Source: Anthopleura xanthogrammica
Lineage: Eukaryota; Cnidaria; Anthozoa; Actiniaria; Actiniidae
Assembly (NCBI GenBank): GCA_964019055.1
Contig: OZ025207.1
Span: 11,870,090-11,934,089 of the forward strand
DNA: 64,000 nucleotides
Reading direction: 5' to 3'
Part shown: one piece after another, positions 43,170 to 55,800 of the stretch
How positions within the stretch are numbered: position 1 is the stretch's first letter
Layout of the letters: every line of letters begins with the position of its first letter
Made by a program: the position numbers and the translations under genes
Notes under the pieces: model-generated
Database searches by the model: none
Seen by the model: the letters and a program-made list of their open reading frames with translations, nothing else
Told to the model about the DNA's origin: nothing

Positions 43170-43579
43170 TCATATTCAACACACCCACGCAGTCCCAACT
43201 ACTAATCGCTAGTCAACATCAGTTCATGATTATGGAGTAAAAAACCTCCAGCGTTGAATTTCATTTCCAATATAAAAAATATATTACCTTATAAATCTAT
43301 AGTTTGCAGGCGCATTCTTTTATATTTGTAGATCATGTGTTGCTATAGCAACATGATTTTGATTGACTGACTGGTGATGGGGATGGTAGTAGGATCATAT
43401 AACTTGAGATTAATACTGACAAATTGTAATATATAGGGATTAATAGAAATGAGTGTGGAGCTTGATGGTTGCAATAAAGCCATACGTCAAGATCAATCAT
43501 CCACTACTAACGTCAAGTACTAGATAATCTAAACAAGCACTGATATCATGCTATATAACTATTTTACTATGTTGATGAA

Positions 43580-43835
43580 TCAAGGGTAGCGTACTTGCCT
43601 CTCACCTCTGGTACCTCTGGGGTCTCTGGTTCGATTCCTGGACTCGGCATCACATTTGAGTAGACTTTATAGGGTCTCTCCCTTGATTCGAGGATATTTC
43701 TCCGGCTTCATCGGTTTTCCTTCCCCCCGCAAAATCTAACAAGTTAATTTCAAATTCAATATGTGAATCACGGCCATGCCCTGACTTTGATCAGCTCAGA
43801 GGTTGTTGAATGCTTCAATAAAATTTGAAGTTTTT
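43580..43835 (+). repeat. tRNA-headed SINE copy
   Basis: Head GGGTAGCGTACTTGCCTCTCACC with an exact B box GGTTCGATTCC (about 43629), body (TTGATTCGAGG, TTTCTCCGG, CCGCAAAATC) and the tail GGCCATGCCCTGACTTTGATCAG. This is the best preserved head in the window. Confidence 0.8.
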
Positions 43836-44686
43836 GATACTGTTCATGATTAAGGTTAAGAAACCATGGCAACAACTGATAAAACCCATATTTTTTCTTT
43901 TCATTTTTATTAAACTTTTCTTCCTAATTTGTTACTAAAAACATTTTGAGCCAATATTTGAGTTGTATTATTCTTTCTTATATTGAAAAATTCATTTCAG
44001 AGTAGTCGACAGTATTAAAACCAGGAAACAATCGAAATTTCAAGACTCGAGGGAAATCAGTCGCTAGAAGACAAATATTCTAGAAGAAAAGTAGCGAACA
44101 CACATCACGTACTCCAAAGTACTTGTAATTCGGAGGCGGGATTTTTAGCAAAATTATAGGCTTAAGTTAAAATGGTAGAAACCGGAAAATTAAGATATTG
44201 ACGTCAAACGACAGGTTCCGAATCTTTAACAACTTCCGAAGGAAACAAAAGAAGCTGGAATTTTTTTCAAATGTGCTTTAAGTGACTGCGGAAAAGTGGA
44301 ATACAGAGGCAATGAAGTACAACCAAAATATTCCAACGTGTTTTCAATTTGTTAAATAGCAAGGTATTATCATGCAAATATGTATTGTGTCGAGACAAAA
44401 GAATTGGGTTTGAAAAGAAAAGATTTGGAAAGAATGCTTGTTGTATATCTGTTTATACTTCTTGATGTACTTGGGCTTTCTTGTGTAACCCATCACTCTC
44501 GGAACAAAAGCAAACGTCAAGCTTAGAGTATCACATTACAAGGACATTAATCTAAAGGAAAGGTCTACAGCTAACAGAGCCTTTCAAGTGTTGACAGCCA
44601 AAGGTTCAAAAGTTATGTACATCAACTCCAGTCGCTATTACAATTGTACATTAATTTAACTTTATTAGCTTCATTTGGCGCCAGAC

Positions 44687-46111
44687 ATGTTGAAGTTCGC
44701 AGTAAAGAAGAGTGCCAAGAATATATTCCATAATGCCGTCGCCAACAAAGATTTATCAAGACTAAAATTTTTACTGCATAACAATCAAGAAAGTTTCAAG
44801 ATTGACGAGCTTGATGAAGATGGTCTTACTGCTCTACAGCGTAGCTGCTTCATTGGCAATCTAAAACTTGTGCAATTGCTTGTGACTTATGGTGCGAATA
44901 TTGATATTCAAGACAGAGAAGGCTGGAGCGTCTTACATGCTTCGGCAGTGGCGGGAAACTCGTCGATTTTAAGGTATCTTGTATGTATGGGAGCTGATGT
45001 AACTGCTCGCAATGACTTAGGTGAACTAGCAATCGATCTTGCGAACAATCTTGACTGCGTTGTCATATTAGCTGAAGGTATGATATCAGCTGGCCATGGG
45101 GAGCTAATAGATGGCTATTTCGCTAAAAGACCCTCATTAAAAGCATCAATTGTAGATAAATTAAGAGAGATTTCTGAAAAATCTGATGAATTATCAGAAC
45201 AAGAAAGCTTGTCAGAAGGAAGCAAGGATCAAAGTGGGGAAAGTTATAAAAGGAATCGTTCCAAAACGCTTGAATCACAAGAGGAATCGGCCACTGTGAA
45301 CACTGGTGAAAGTAGGCAACCACTTGGGAATACATCCAACACGTCTAGGAACAAAGACGAAGGACTACAGATAATTGAGAGAGGAGGGCAACCGGAAGAA
45401 GGCAGGACTGTTCGAGATAATGATAACACTACAGCAAAACGAGTTGTGTGTAAAAAGTGTCGAGGGAAGAAGCGACTGTCAACTGCTTCCAGTTGTTCCG
45501 TTTCATCGGATTCTTCCAGCTCGAGCTCATCTGATTCAGCTTATGTTTCTTCCTTATCGCTTGTAACAGAAAGTCTTCCTACTCAGGTTGAAGAGCCTGA
45601 GAAAAAAGAGACTCATTCACATGATGATGATGTTATAAATCCAGTATTTGATTCTGGCCTGCCAAAACAGACCTCGACCCCGGAAAGCAGACCGCACAAA
45701 GTTCACAACTGTAGAAAACACGAAAAGCGAAATAAATCCCGATGCCACTCGTCACCGGCTTCCGTGTCGACCTCGAAAAGACATCGTATCTTGAGTAAAA
45801 TTAGAGAAGATGCTAATGTTAATGCTCTTAATGAATCGGGCTTATCTTTGCTTCATGTGATGGCAAAACAAGGCGATACTGAAAGTGTTAAAATTCTTCT
45901 TGAGAGTGGCGCAGAGGTTAACAGACAGGCCCTAACTGGAAGCACTCCACTACACGAAGCAGCACAGAGTGGGAGCTTGGAGAGTATCTTAATGCTTCTA
46001 AGCTATGAAGCCGATCTTTTTGCCGAAAATGATAACGGATTCTTACCAATAGACAAGGCAAAAAATAAAGATGTAAAACTATTGCTCCTCAAGGCAATGG
46101 CTATGAAATAA
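44687..46111 (+). CDS. Ankyrin-repeat protein resembling PP1 regulatory subunits (intronless)
   Basis: 474 residues from ATG 44687. A longer reading from 44675 would need a TTG start and is not used. Residues about 10-130 hold three ankyrin repeats (DEDGLTALQRSCFIGNLKLV, DREGWSVLHASAVAGN, NDLGELAIDLA) arranged as in PPP1R27 and the MYPT/PPP1R16 group. A charged, Ser-rich linker follows, with a KKCRGKKR patch, a run of serines and a basic His/Arg stretch. Two more ankyrin repeats (ESGLSLLHVMAKQGD, TGSTPLHEAAQSGS) end the protein. A PP1-binding RVxF motif is not clear; MLKF at the N terminus is a weak candidate. It probably acts as a cytosolic or nuclear adaptor. AATAAA at 46745-46750. Confidence 0.85.
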   Translation: MLKFAVKKSAKNIFHNAVANKDLSRLKFLLHNNQESFKIDELDEDGLTALQRSCFIGNLKLVQLLVTYGANIDIQDREGWSVLHASAVAGNSSILRYLVCMGADVTARNDLGELAIDLANNLDCVVILAEGMISAGHGELIDGYFAKRPSLKASIVDKLREISEKSDELSEQESLSEGSKDQSGESYKRNRSKTLESQEESATVNTGESRQPLGNTSNTSRNKDEGLQIIERGGQPEEGRTVRDNDNTTAKRVVCKKCRGKKRLSTASSCSVSSDSSSSSSSDSAYVSSLSLVTESLPTQVEEPEKKETHSHDDDVINPVFDSGLPKQTSTPESRPHKVHNCRKHEKRNKSRCHSSPASVSTSKRHRILSKIREDANVNALNESGLSLLHVMAKQGDTESVKILLESGAEVNRQALTGSTPLHEAAQSGSLESILMLLSYEADLFAENDNGFLPIDKAKNKDVKLLLLKAMAMK

Positions 46112-48690
46112 ATAACGCTTATTTATATAAAAAAATCACCCTGTAAATTTATCTTAAAAAATTTAAACTATATACACAGAAAAATATATTCCATAGTATT
46201 CCAAGGCTTTAAGTAACTGTAATTTCCAAAATTCTAAGCGTCTTTACATGTTAAGATATATAAAATTATCAATGACAAATTTTGGATTATTTTATTTATT
46301 CCTGAGATTTGAAGTCTCCTGTAGACTAAAATGCTTCAAACCAACTGATTCGGAAGACCGGTTTTCTTGTTATCTCGATTACGTCCGTGATAAACATCTC
46401 TTAATAGCCGAAAATACTAGCACTGCATTTTCATTTTGTATCTTTTTCGCTGAAATCTTTCAGATTGTTGATGTACATAAATTTGGACTTTCAAATTCAA
46501 AGTTTGTCGAAGGTTTACTTTATATGCCAAAAATTAAAAAGATTATTTTGAAACTTTTTTAGAAATTTAAATAGTCAAAAAATCTCGGTATCCTTAAAAT
46601 ATTAAAATATCTCAACTTAAATACTGCATTTCTTTATTTTAACTTGCTTTTTTATGAATTTACAGGCATTAATTTTGCTATGTCATAGCGTGGGAACATT
46701 TTATTGGCTTTCTCACCCCGTTGTGAAGTTAAACAAATTCGTTCAATAAAAAAAGTCGGGTCCCGCTCTTCCTTTTTGTGTACATATTCAATTTCATTAA
46801 CACCAAGGAGTAAATCTCTATTGACTATAAAAACTATTAAAAATCTATTGAAAGTCTTCTAAGGCAACCTTTAATATATACCGACTGAATGAGAACTGCT
46901 AAGCGCCTTATGCCTCGGAGCTTGACGGCGCCTTTGTACAGGCTTCATTCATCCATTGTTTTCTGTGGTTTGCGAACAGTTTAAAGATTTGCTGAATGAA
47001 ATAAATGTCAAAGTATAAAATTAGGATATCCAGAAGATATATAAAGCAATTGTAAAAGATATTCTAGGTTTTTAAAGCTGTTAAGCCGCTCAAGACGAAC
47101 TTGCATGGTGTTTCATCAATAGCGGTACCTTTCTCGATGCTTGTTTTAACAGTCAATGCCGCTTCGCCGGGAGCAAACTTATAAATATAGAAAAACAAAC
47201 GATGGGGCCCTGGAGTCGTAATTAAACCGGGAATTTAAATTAAAGTCGTCTGGAATTGGAAAATTAATATTTTTTTCGCATAAAATTAAATATTAGTATC
47301 ACAAGTTCATATCTGGCACATCAGTGGCTTCCAAAATCTCGAACTTGAAAACATTTTAAAATAATTTTCAAGCAGATTTAGATTTATCGTTGAAGATATG
47401 AAAATCAGACGTTAGGTGAAACTTTTTGACCTGACACGAAGCTATTAACTCTAATTATCAATCATTTATCTCAGTTCTGTCTGATGATAATTTTCTTTTT
47501 CATCCATAAAAAAAACATTTTTGCTCTACAGGGGAGGAGAAACTTGTGACTTTTTTAGCTTCAATCCTTCAAGATTTTTAATGGACATAAGTTAGTTTTT
47601 AACGTTTATTTTTCTTGGTTGTAATGAGAAAAACGTGTGTGGTCTACAGTCTGAACTCTGCGAAGTCAAGAGGTATACGATACAATAGAGATTTTCGAGA
47701 ATCCCTGCATTCCAGAGTTATCTCAATAAATCTCACTGTCTGGTCACAAGATTTTGAGAGAAAATAAAAAATTATATGTAGTCAAAAGAATAATAATAAG
47801 TTTCAAGTGTCATAATGATATCTATATTCAACTCATCTCATATCCTTAGTAAAACAATAATTTTTTGGGGAAAAAAACCTTTGAAAAAAAGAAATGTTTA
47901 GGAAGCCATTCTACTGCACGCGTGAGCTCGAGACACTGGAAGGGTCGCCCTATTACCATGGAAACCAACGTCTCGTATTTTATTGTGACCTCGCACTTGA
48001 ATTATAGGAAACTATTAGATTTTGCAACAGTAAAACGTGCTAAAACCAAGCAATCGTTTAAGATTGTCTGTTGGAACTCGTCCGCTTAGATAAATTTACC
48101 CTTGAAAGGCAATGAATGTTTCTTTTTTAAACACATCTGGATTTATTTTAATATTAAACTAGAGAAGTGGTCTCTGATAGTGAAAAAATGACTTACAATG
48201 TTCCATTTGCTAATTTATTTGGGATTTGATTGGACGATAAAGAAAATGTCAAAAAACTAGAAGTGTTCACGGTTCCCTCACTGTAATGTGTCAAGGGTTT
48301 TGCTTCCATTGTTTTCAAATTTTGTTTTTCCATTTCAAAAACAAACTTTTCACATAATTCTTTCAATGTAGCACTATTAAAAAATCTTTTTATACATAGC
48401 GTTTTGCAGGCACACATTTAAAATGTTGTAATTTCAGAACCCTCAGAGTTCAATATTTCCACCTGGCATCGTTTTCCACTTCAGATTGCTATAACTTACT
48501 AGCATCGTGCATATTCAAAACTGGTTAAGTTTGAACGCGTGTAGACTCAGGCATGAAGTGTCTGAATTATGTATTTCCTTCCACCTGGAAGCCTTTTATA
48601 ATCAAGTATCGCATCAGCGATAACACAGGAGATACGACTGAACATGATCAGATATCAAACGTGCTTGATGTCATGACTAGTAAGACAGTA
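46112..48690. other. AT-rich intergenic stretch
   Basis: The first 640 bp are probably the 3' UTR of the ankyrin gene. The 104-codon frame at 46248-46562 is AT-rich with unremarkable composition and is probably chance. No recognised gene or repeat up to 48.69 kb. Confidence 0.4.
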
Positions 48691-48691
48691 G

Positions 48692-48892
48692 AACCTCTAT
48701 TTAGCGGCCAACTAAACAACTGACCTTTAGTTATCGGCCAACTATTAACCGTCCAACCTCTATTTAGCGGCCACCTACACAACTGACCTTTAGTTATCGG
48801 CCAACTATTAACCGTCCAACCTCTATTTAGCGGCCATCTAAACAACTGACCTTCAGTTATCGGCCAACTATTAACCGACCAACCTCTATTTA
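48692..48892. repeat. 63-bp minisatellite, three units plus a partial
   Basis: Units start with AACCTCTATTTAGCGGCC at 48692, 48755, 48818 and 48881 (partial). Because 63 is divisible by three, the minus strand has a false open frame with a 21-residue repeat (NRGWTVNSWPITKGQL). Confidence 0.9.
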
Positions 48893-48949
48893 ACGATCTG
48901 TGGTCAAAGAGTTTCAAACAGGTTTTTGCATATGAATAATTTATGCTGG

Positions 48950-49044
48950 TTTCTGAAAACAAAACAAAGAATTCTATTCTCAAAGGAATGACAAGTGGTC
49001 AAAAGTGGGCAAAACAAACGCACAAGCTAAAGAGGTCTATATGG
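48950..49044. repeat. CAGACCACRTGTCATTC family, right-half fragment
   Basis: AAAGAATTCTATTCTCAAAGG, AATGACAAGTGGTC and CTAAAGAGGTCTA identify half of a copy. Confidence 0.65.
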
Positions 49045-49505
49045 CACCTTTACGAAGCCGAAGTGAAGACTGGTGTATACCCCATGATGCAAAGGATTGT
49101 GGACCGATTGGGGGATGCGTGACGATGGAGCTTTGTGTTCTCGTCCCCCTATTCATTCCCACAGTTCTCTGCGATACACATTCGATGACAACCTCTTCCT
49201 TTGGAATTCACCAATGCGAATCTTGTCCTCTAACTATCTATGATTATTAGTGAAGAAATCATTTTTATTGATTTCTTTATATTACGTACATTTTTTTATT
49301 AATTAATATTTTATTCAAAATTCTAAAAAATAATCAAATTTTTTTATAACGTTCGTTGAACTCTTTTTTCCCTAGCATAACATAAGTGTCGTTAATTCAC
49401 CTATGCTTTCCTCGAACATAGGATAACATTTTAAACTGTAAATATCTTCTAACTTAAGCTTTCGCAGTTGCCTTTCATCAAGTGGAACCAATCCACTTGA
49501 ATCTA

Positions 49506-49641
49506 TAGACCCCTTTCATGTGGCATCAAAGCAGCTCAATTTGGAGGACATAGACAAAAGAATTTCAATCTCTTGGGAATTGGAAACCTATTGTTTTGTC
49601 CTCAAAATTGAGCTGCATTCCAACGCACTGCAAGGGGTTTA
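49506..49641. repeat. TAGACCCC inverted-repeat family, copy 5
   Basis: TAGACCCCTTTCATGTGGC ... TTGAGCTGCATTCCAACGC ... GCAAGGGGTTTA. It adjoins a copy of the other family at 49655-49800. Confidence 0.8.
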
Positions 49642-49654
49642 TTCTTTTTCAGAT

Positions 49655-49800
49655 TTCAGATTTCAGATTCTTTGTTTGAGTTGTATCCCATATTCATGTG
49701 TCTTCTCATGCACAACCGTTAAACACAGAAAAGATACTCTAGGGAATGACACGTGGTCTGTAATGGGAAAACATTACGCCCAAGGTAAAAAGGTCCTTTA
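49655..49800. repeat. CAGACCACRTGTCATTC family copy 5
   Basis: GATTCTTTGTTTGAGTTGTA, ATATTCATGTGTCTTCTCATG, GATACTCTAGGGAATGACACG and AAAGGTCCTTTAG. The left part is missing or replaced by the neighbouring TAGACCCC copy. Confidence 0.75.
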
Positions 49801-49841
49801 GTGACGCACTTGAGAGAGAATTCTATTCCTTAGTTCATTCA

Positions 49842-52800
49842 TTATTTCTCGTGTCCTATATCAACCGAACTAAGCCATATACTCTTTTTATCATAAGCAT
49901 CAGGATAAGGTGCTGTAATCCAGTTATTAGCGATCCATTTGATCCCCTTATTTACGCCACAACCACCGTGTAAACTGTAGTCATCCATAGCTCCCATCCA
50001 TCCTGTGTTCTCGTCCCTTAGGTGGTTGTACCACATCACAGCAAGACCTTTTTTGGGCTCGATTGCCAGGTTACTGCTCTTGCAGTTTTCATTCAGATTG
50101 TAGTGGTCGTATTCGGCGCGCGACCATTCCATCTTCTGGAAAAGTATCGGATACAGAATTGTTACAAAGAAGTGGTTACTCACTCAACGTAGGGAAGTGC
50201 CACTCAGAATGAACCAATCGGATTGCCATACTGAGTTTCCCATATAAACCCCTTGTGTGTGACGTCAAAGAAGCTCAATTTGGAGGACAAAACAAAAGAA
50301 TTTCACACTTCTCCCAGTCAAGAAGATCTAACACTGAGTTACCAGCATGTGTGCCTAGACCTTTAGAGATGGAATTGGGGCTGTATCGATCCACTACACT
50401 CTCCCGGAATTACCAAGTGCAAAGAGCCTGAACTAGAGACTTACCGTTCTGTTGAGTGTGGTGTTGTCTGCCACGGGGAAGGCAGTTTGTCCTCCGTCCT
50501 TGACATCATTCAGATAATATAGGATTGTCATGTACCTACAAAACAATATCAAACCAAATAAGGTCATTTACATATATAGCTATTTAAAAAAAGGTTAATG
50601 AAGATTTTGTTGCGTGTTGCAAACCAAGCTCGAAATATTATCGCTCAATCGATTTAATGTCGCGACAGTTGTCTCGATCAGCGCGTGGCAACGAAAACAG
50701 TGCGGGCAGCCAATCAAAAACGAGCAGGTACTATCCAATCATAACAATTGAGCATGGTCATTTTGAAAATCATGGTCCTGTCTGTTGTCAACGTGAGGAA
50801 TAATCCCTCCATGAAAAAGATCGAACTCAGCTGGACTCCGGAATCCAGACTGACAAAATTCCGCGAATTCCAGGATCCGAGTTCCCATGGAGAGGAAGAA
50901 AGGTGCGCAAACAGAATTCCTGACTACATACCTGCACAGTCGACAAGGATGTTTGAAGTTAAATATTTTACTGATATCTTCCACTTGATGACAGCAAGGA
51001 GCTTCTGTTCTTGTGTGAGTTTCACTGTCGTAGTGAGCGTGATAATGACCTTGCGCTGTGTACCGGACAACCTGGGAAAGAAAATATAGCAAGTATGAAT
51101 CGAATAGAATAACATCTCGTTGACTGAAGGCACGATTATGGATGGTTTTGGTTAGATTGCGCTATGGACGTCATGATAGAAGGAAAATAATCCCAGAATG
51201 TGGAACACTAAGGAATGCGTAAGGAATGGAGAAGGACGACTTTGCGGTGGTAATTTTTGAATTCTGAAAAAGACCATTTTTTGAAACTGTAAAAAAGTTT
51301 TCAAGAAATAAGATAACGTTGCGTAAGTTGATATGCGATAAAAAAATGATATGTTGATAACAAGTGAAGGAGACCACATTTTGATACTAAAATAAGGAAA
51401 GGTTGCGAGAGATAGCACAACGTGGCGGTACCAATGTTAGGAAGCGAAGAACCTCTTTGAAGTCGTGAAAAAATGATTACGAAAGACAGAACACGCGGTG
51501 TATTTTGATGTCTGGTGTTGGTGATGCAATGGGGACCATTTTTGAAGAAACAGAAAAGAGAGAAGACTACGAGAGACAGGAGAAGGTGGACAAATAGGTA
51601 CAGGAACTAAAGGATACAAGAGAATCGGTAGAAATTTAATGGAAGGCTAGAATGACCCAATAAACAGACGACAAGTGGTCAATATAGTAGCTTTGACATA
51701 GTACTATGTTTTGCCATATTACTAGCTATATAGTAAAGCTATGGCTATAACATAACCCAAGTATGATGCGCTTTCTGATTATATACACCTCATGCAACTC
51801 TATAACGCTCGTTTTTCGCATAGCAAGCAACCATTCATAAGCGTGAACTATTTCTTCAATAGTATCATCGTACCTGGATTCTCTCGCTGCCATATATAAT
51901 TTCTTTGCTAAGCCCAGTCAGTTTCAGTATTCTATAATAACAAGACAATAGTTTTATTATCACTAATTTATAACCATTCTCATGGGCGTATCTTGGGGTG
52001 CCTGTGACATCCCAACCCATAATAATGATAATAATAACTTTATTAACGTGTCTAGGTATTTAGTTTATACAACTAATTGGGGACACTAAAAAGTATATAG
52101 AAAAAATAAATATATATTAACATAAAATAATAAGAAGTAAAATTTAAAATCTATATCTAATAATAAATCTATTTATATCTAAATATTAAATTAAGCTAGG
52201 TTAAGAATATCTAATAAAATATATCAATAAAAAAGTAAAAGAATAATGAATTGATTAAGAATAAATAACTAGTCACGAACTGCACAATTTACAGCAATTG
52301 GTATTGTTTTCTAAAAGCTTGGATAAGTCAGTTTTCCTAATTTTCATTTTAAAAGAGTTGACACTAACCGATGATCTTAGATCCATATTAAGCTTTGACC
52401 AAATATGTGGCCCTAAATAAACCCACTTGCAGTTTATCCCTAACGTGCCCATATTTCGGGGGAGGTGAGGTAGAGAGGAATCGTTGGTTAGCCAATAATT
52501 TCCTCCCTCATCCTCCATGGAAATCCTGGTTCACTATAGGTTACCCTAACGTCCAAGTGTCCAGCCTAATTATTTACCTTTCCTGTAGAGCATTCAGCAC
52601 AGGATTGTGTTTGTCTTTTCTCTGATCAATCCATGTTTGCTCACTGTATCGATGTCTGTGTTTCGGGTGTGTAAGGCCTGTCACGTGCATAACCCCATCA
52701 ATACCATGAGTATTTAATGTCTGGAATTCTTTGAACGTAATTTTCCCTAAAATAGAAATCTAACATCAATAAAAGGCCTAGTATATGTCTTAGAGTACAT

Positions 52801-55800
52801 CAGTAACATGCGCAGATCCCGTGCTGTAGTCAGTGTAGCAAGAGTTCCGGGATGAGGCCGGACCGTTATGATAATTGCCAAGGAGAAGAGATTGCTTACC
52901 ATCGTCCATTTCTGTTACATTTATTACATGGAACCTGTAAAAGATAGATATCAAATGATATTTATTCGTTTGTCTCACGATTGAGGGTCTTTTGTAGAAA
53001 GGACCGCAACGTTCCGACTGCACGCTGCTAGTCTTCATTAGCGGAAGGTGTAGAGTGGAATGCGCGCAAGTATAATAGATCGTAAAGTAAAAGGTTGATC
53101 CAAACTTTGTTGAAAGTAGACTCCAGATACTTTTGTTTAAGATACTTTCGATACTAAGTTACAGTCGTTGCGCATTTGATGAACATACCGATAGCATGGT
53201 TATTGTAACACTTGTGACCAGCTCAAATACTCACATGTCTAGTATCTCATTTTTGGTGACTACGAGGAAATGATTCTTCTTAGCAAACAACGCAACCTGA
53301 ATAATAACGGTCGATATATAAATACGTATAGCTCGGCCAGCTTCGTTTACTATTGATATTTCAGTGCAATAAGGGAATCAAGGGAGACAGCGGTATTGCA
53401 TTCGCCTCACCTCAGGGCTCTCGGGTTTGATTCCTGGTCTATGCGCATCACATATAAGTAGAGCTTGTACGTCTCTCCTTTGATTCGAGGGTTTTTCTCC
53501 TTCTCCGGTCTTACTCCTTCCGCAAAACCCAACAAGCTAAATTACAATTCGATCTGTGTGTTAGCTGTGCCCTGCCTTTGATCAGCCCATGCAGAAGTTT
53601 TTTCAGGATATCGATAAAATGTTGGGGTAGAATTGAGAGTCTAACTTGGTAATGTTATACAGACCTCAGCAAATGTGATGATCCCATCATGATTGTTATC
53701 CCATTCGTAAAAACGTCCCGCAGGACCAGATGACTTGCCGTCTGAAGGAAATAAGATGATAAAAGCGCGATTACACGGAGCAATTGTCTCTGCAACTTGT
53801 CTTGCAAGGGCGTTGCGACACAAGTTGCATGGAGCATTGCGGCGTGTAACCTACAAGTAACTGTTGCAGTAATCGTTGCGAAAAGTAGAACGTTTTTCTA
53901 CTTTTGGCAATGATTGCGTCTCTGTTGCACCGTGTAAACCCTCTCGCGCAACTTGTGTCGCAACGCCGTTACGAGACATGTTGCAGAAAAAATTGCTCCG
54001 TTTGATAGCGCCTTAAAGATCTTCTTTGTAGTGCCTTAAAACTTTTCTCCCTGAATAATTATGCATGACAAAATCCGTAAAAGTCAGTAGCCTTGTTCTT
54101 ATAAAATCTGCTTGAAATGGGATTTATGTAGAGAACTATAGAGATCCCGCTGTGAAAATGGAAGCCACTGTTACGTGTGGCTACTTTGGCAAGTGCGCGG
54201 CCTGCCAAGCCAGAGGGATAAAGTACGCAATGTCCACTGCAAGTGAGAGGAGGAACTCGTTCCTTATTTTTTATGTAGCTTATTTTCTTGTTAGAACTTT
54301 AAGTAAAGTGAAGCGCCACAACTATTATAGAGTGTGGTTCGCACTATACATCCCCTTTCACGTGACGTCAAAGCAGCTCAATTTGGAGGACAAAACAAAA
54401 GAATTCCATTCTCCTGAGAATTGGAAACCTATTGTTTTGGCCTCCAAATTCAGCTGCATTCCGACGTGCTGCAAGGGGTATGTAGACAGCGCATTTTTGG
54501 AGCATCTAAAGAAACTTTCGCCGCACAATTTTTCTTAAAATGTTTGGCATGTAATCTGTACTACTGTACTCACTTTCTATCTGGGGTATCTCTATATCTT
54601 CTAGTTTGGTCAAGCCACCTCGTGCCATGCTGTTGAGCATTTTTTGTTTCTCAGCAAGATGGATGATGTGATTACATTCTTCATCAGAGAGAAAGTTCGG
54701 AATCTCTGTGAAAAACGAAGAAGAAAAACCTCAATAAATGGACGAAAATGGGAGAGTCTACGAAGTGGATTTTATCCAACTCACCAAAGATCGGTGGCTT
54801 CATTGCTCGTGTGATCATTTTGACTGTCTTATCGCCCAAGTCCTTCTCTACTACATGACCAACCTTAAGGTAGATAGAAAATTCATGATTTTCAACTATT
54901 CCCTTGAATGTCAAAAGACAGAGTGATTGCAGCCATGTTGGAGGAGTTAACTATTTTTAAATAAATAATATCTTGAAAGATAATGAGAAACCTTTTGTTA
55001 AATACCGCCAACGTGACGGCCGTTAGTCCAGAGCTGACCCACTTTTATCGATGCGCGCGCGGCGAGGACGAATCGAGTAGTGGAAGGAGACTGGTAAGAA
55101 TCGTAAAGATATTCTTTGTATATCGTGCGCGCGCGCTGTTTTCCTTTTATTTTTGCGATATAAACTAATCAGTTACTGAGAAAAGTAGGGCCAGTTCTGG
55201 ACTAGGCGGCCGTAGTATCTTTTTTTTTTTTTTTGAGTTTAAGCATTTAAGGGAAATAATTGAAAGCCATGAATTTTAATGAATAACTAAATAAAGAAGA
55301 ACTTGCAAGTTAAGGATTGCGCTGCTTTAAAATATATCAATTCATATTATCAGTATCGCATGAGCCGAACCTAATGACATCAAACAAGACCGCCTTATCC
55401 ATTGTTTTCAATGCGTTCAGCTCATGAGCTCGATGTTTGAACTGGGCCTTAGAGTCAAAAAAGGGTTCACAGAATGTCCCCAACCGGGTCCAACCGATTC
55501 TGAATATATGTCCATAGGCAAACAATATCAGCATGCAAAGTTCCTTGTGCTGAAATAACAACGTCTGTGGTGGTTTACTTCTGTTAATACTTTTATTATT
55601 CATTTTGTTGTCGTTTCAACTGATGTTGCCGCGTTGTGCAATGATTTTAAGACAAACCAGCGCTCCTCACATTCTCATTTACTAACAGTATTTGTACTGA
55701 CTTCTCTAATCAGCTTGATACCAGTAAAACTAAGTCACAACATGCCAAAACGGTAGACCAAGGGTGCAGAGCAGTAACAACCGTGATAACAACGGTACAA

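Noticed and set aside
44675..44686. Longer N terminus (four extra residues) for the ankyrin protein
   Set aside because: The upstream start would be TTG, which is not used for nuclear animal genes; ATG at 44687 is taken.
46248..46562. 104-codon open frame downstream of the ankyrin gene
   Set aside because: AT-rich, no recognised motif, probably inside the 3' UTR.
50748..51089. 113-codon plus-strand frame opposite P4HTM
   Set aside because: Shadow of the P4HTM exon at 50932-51071 and its intron; no motif of its own.
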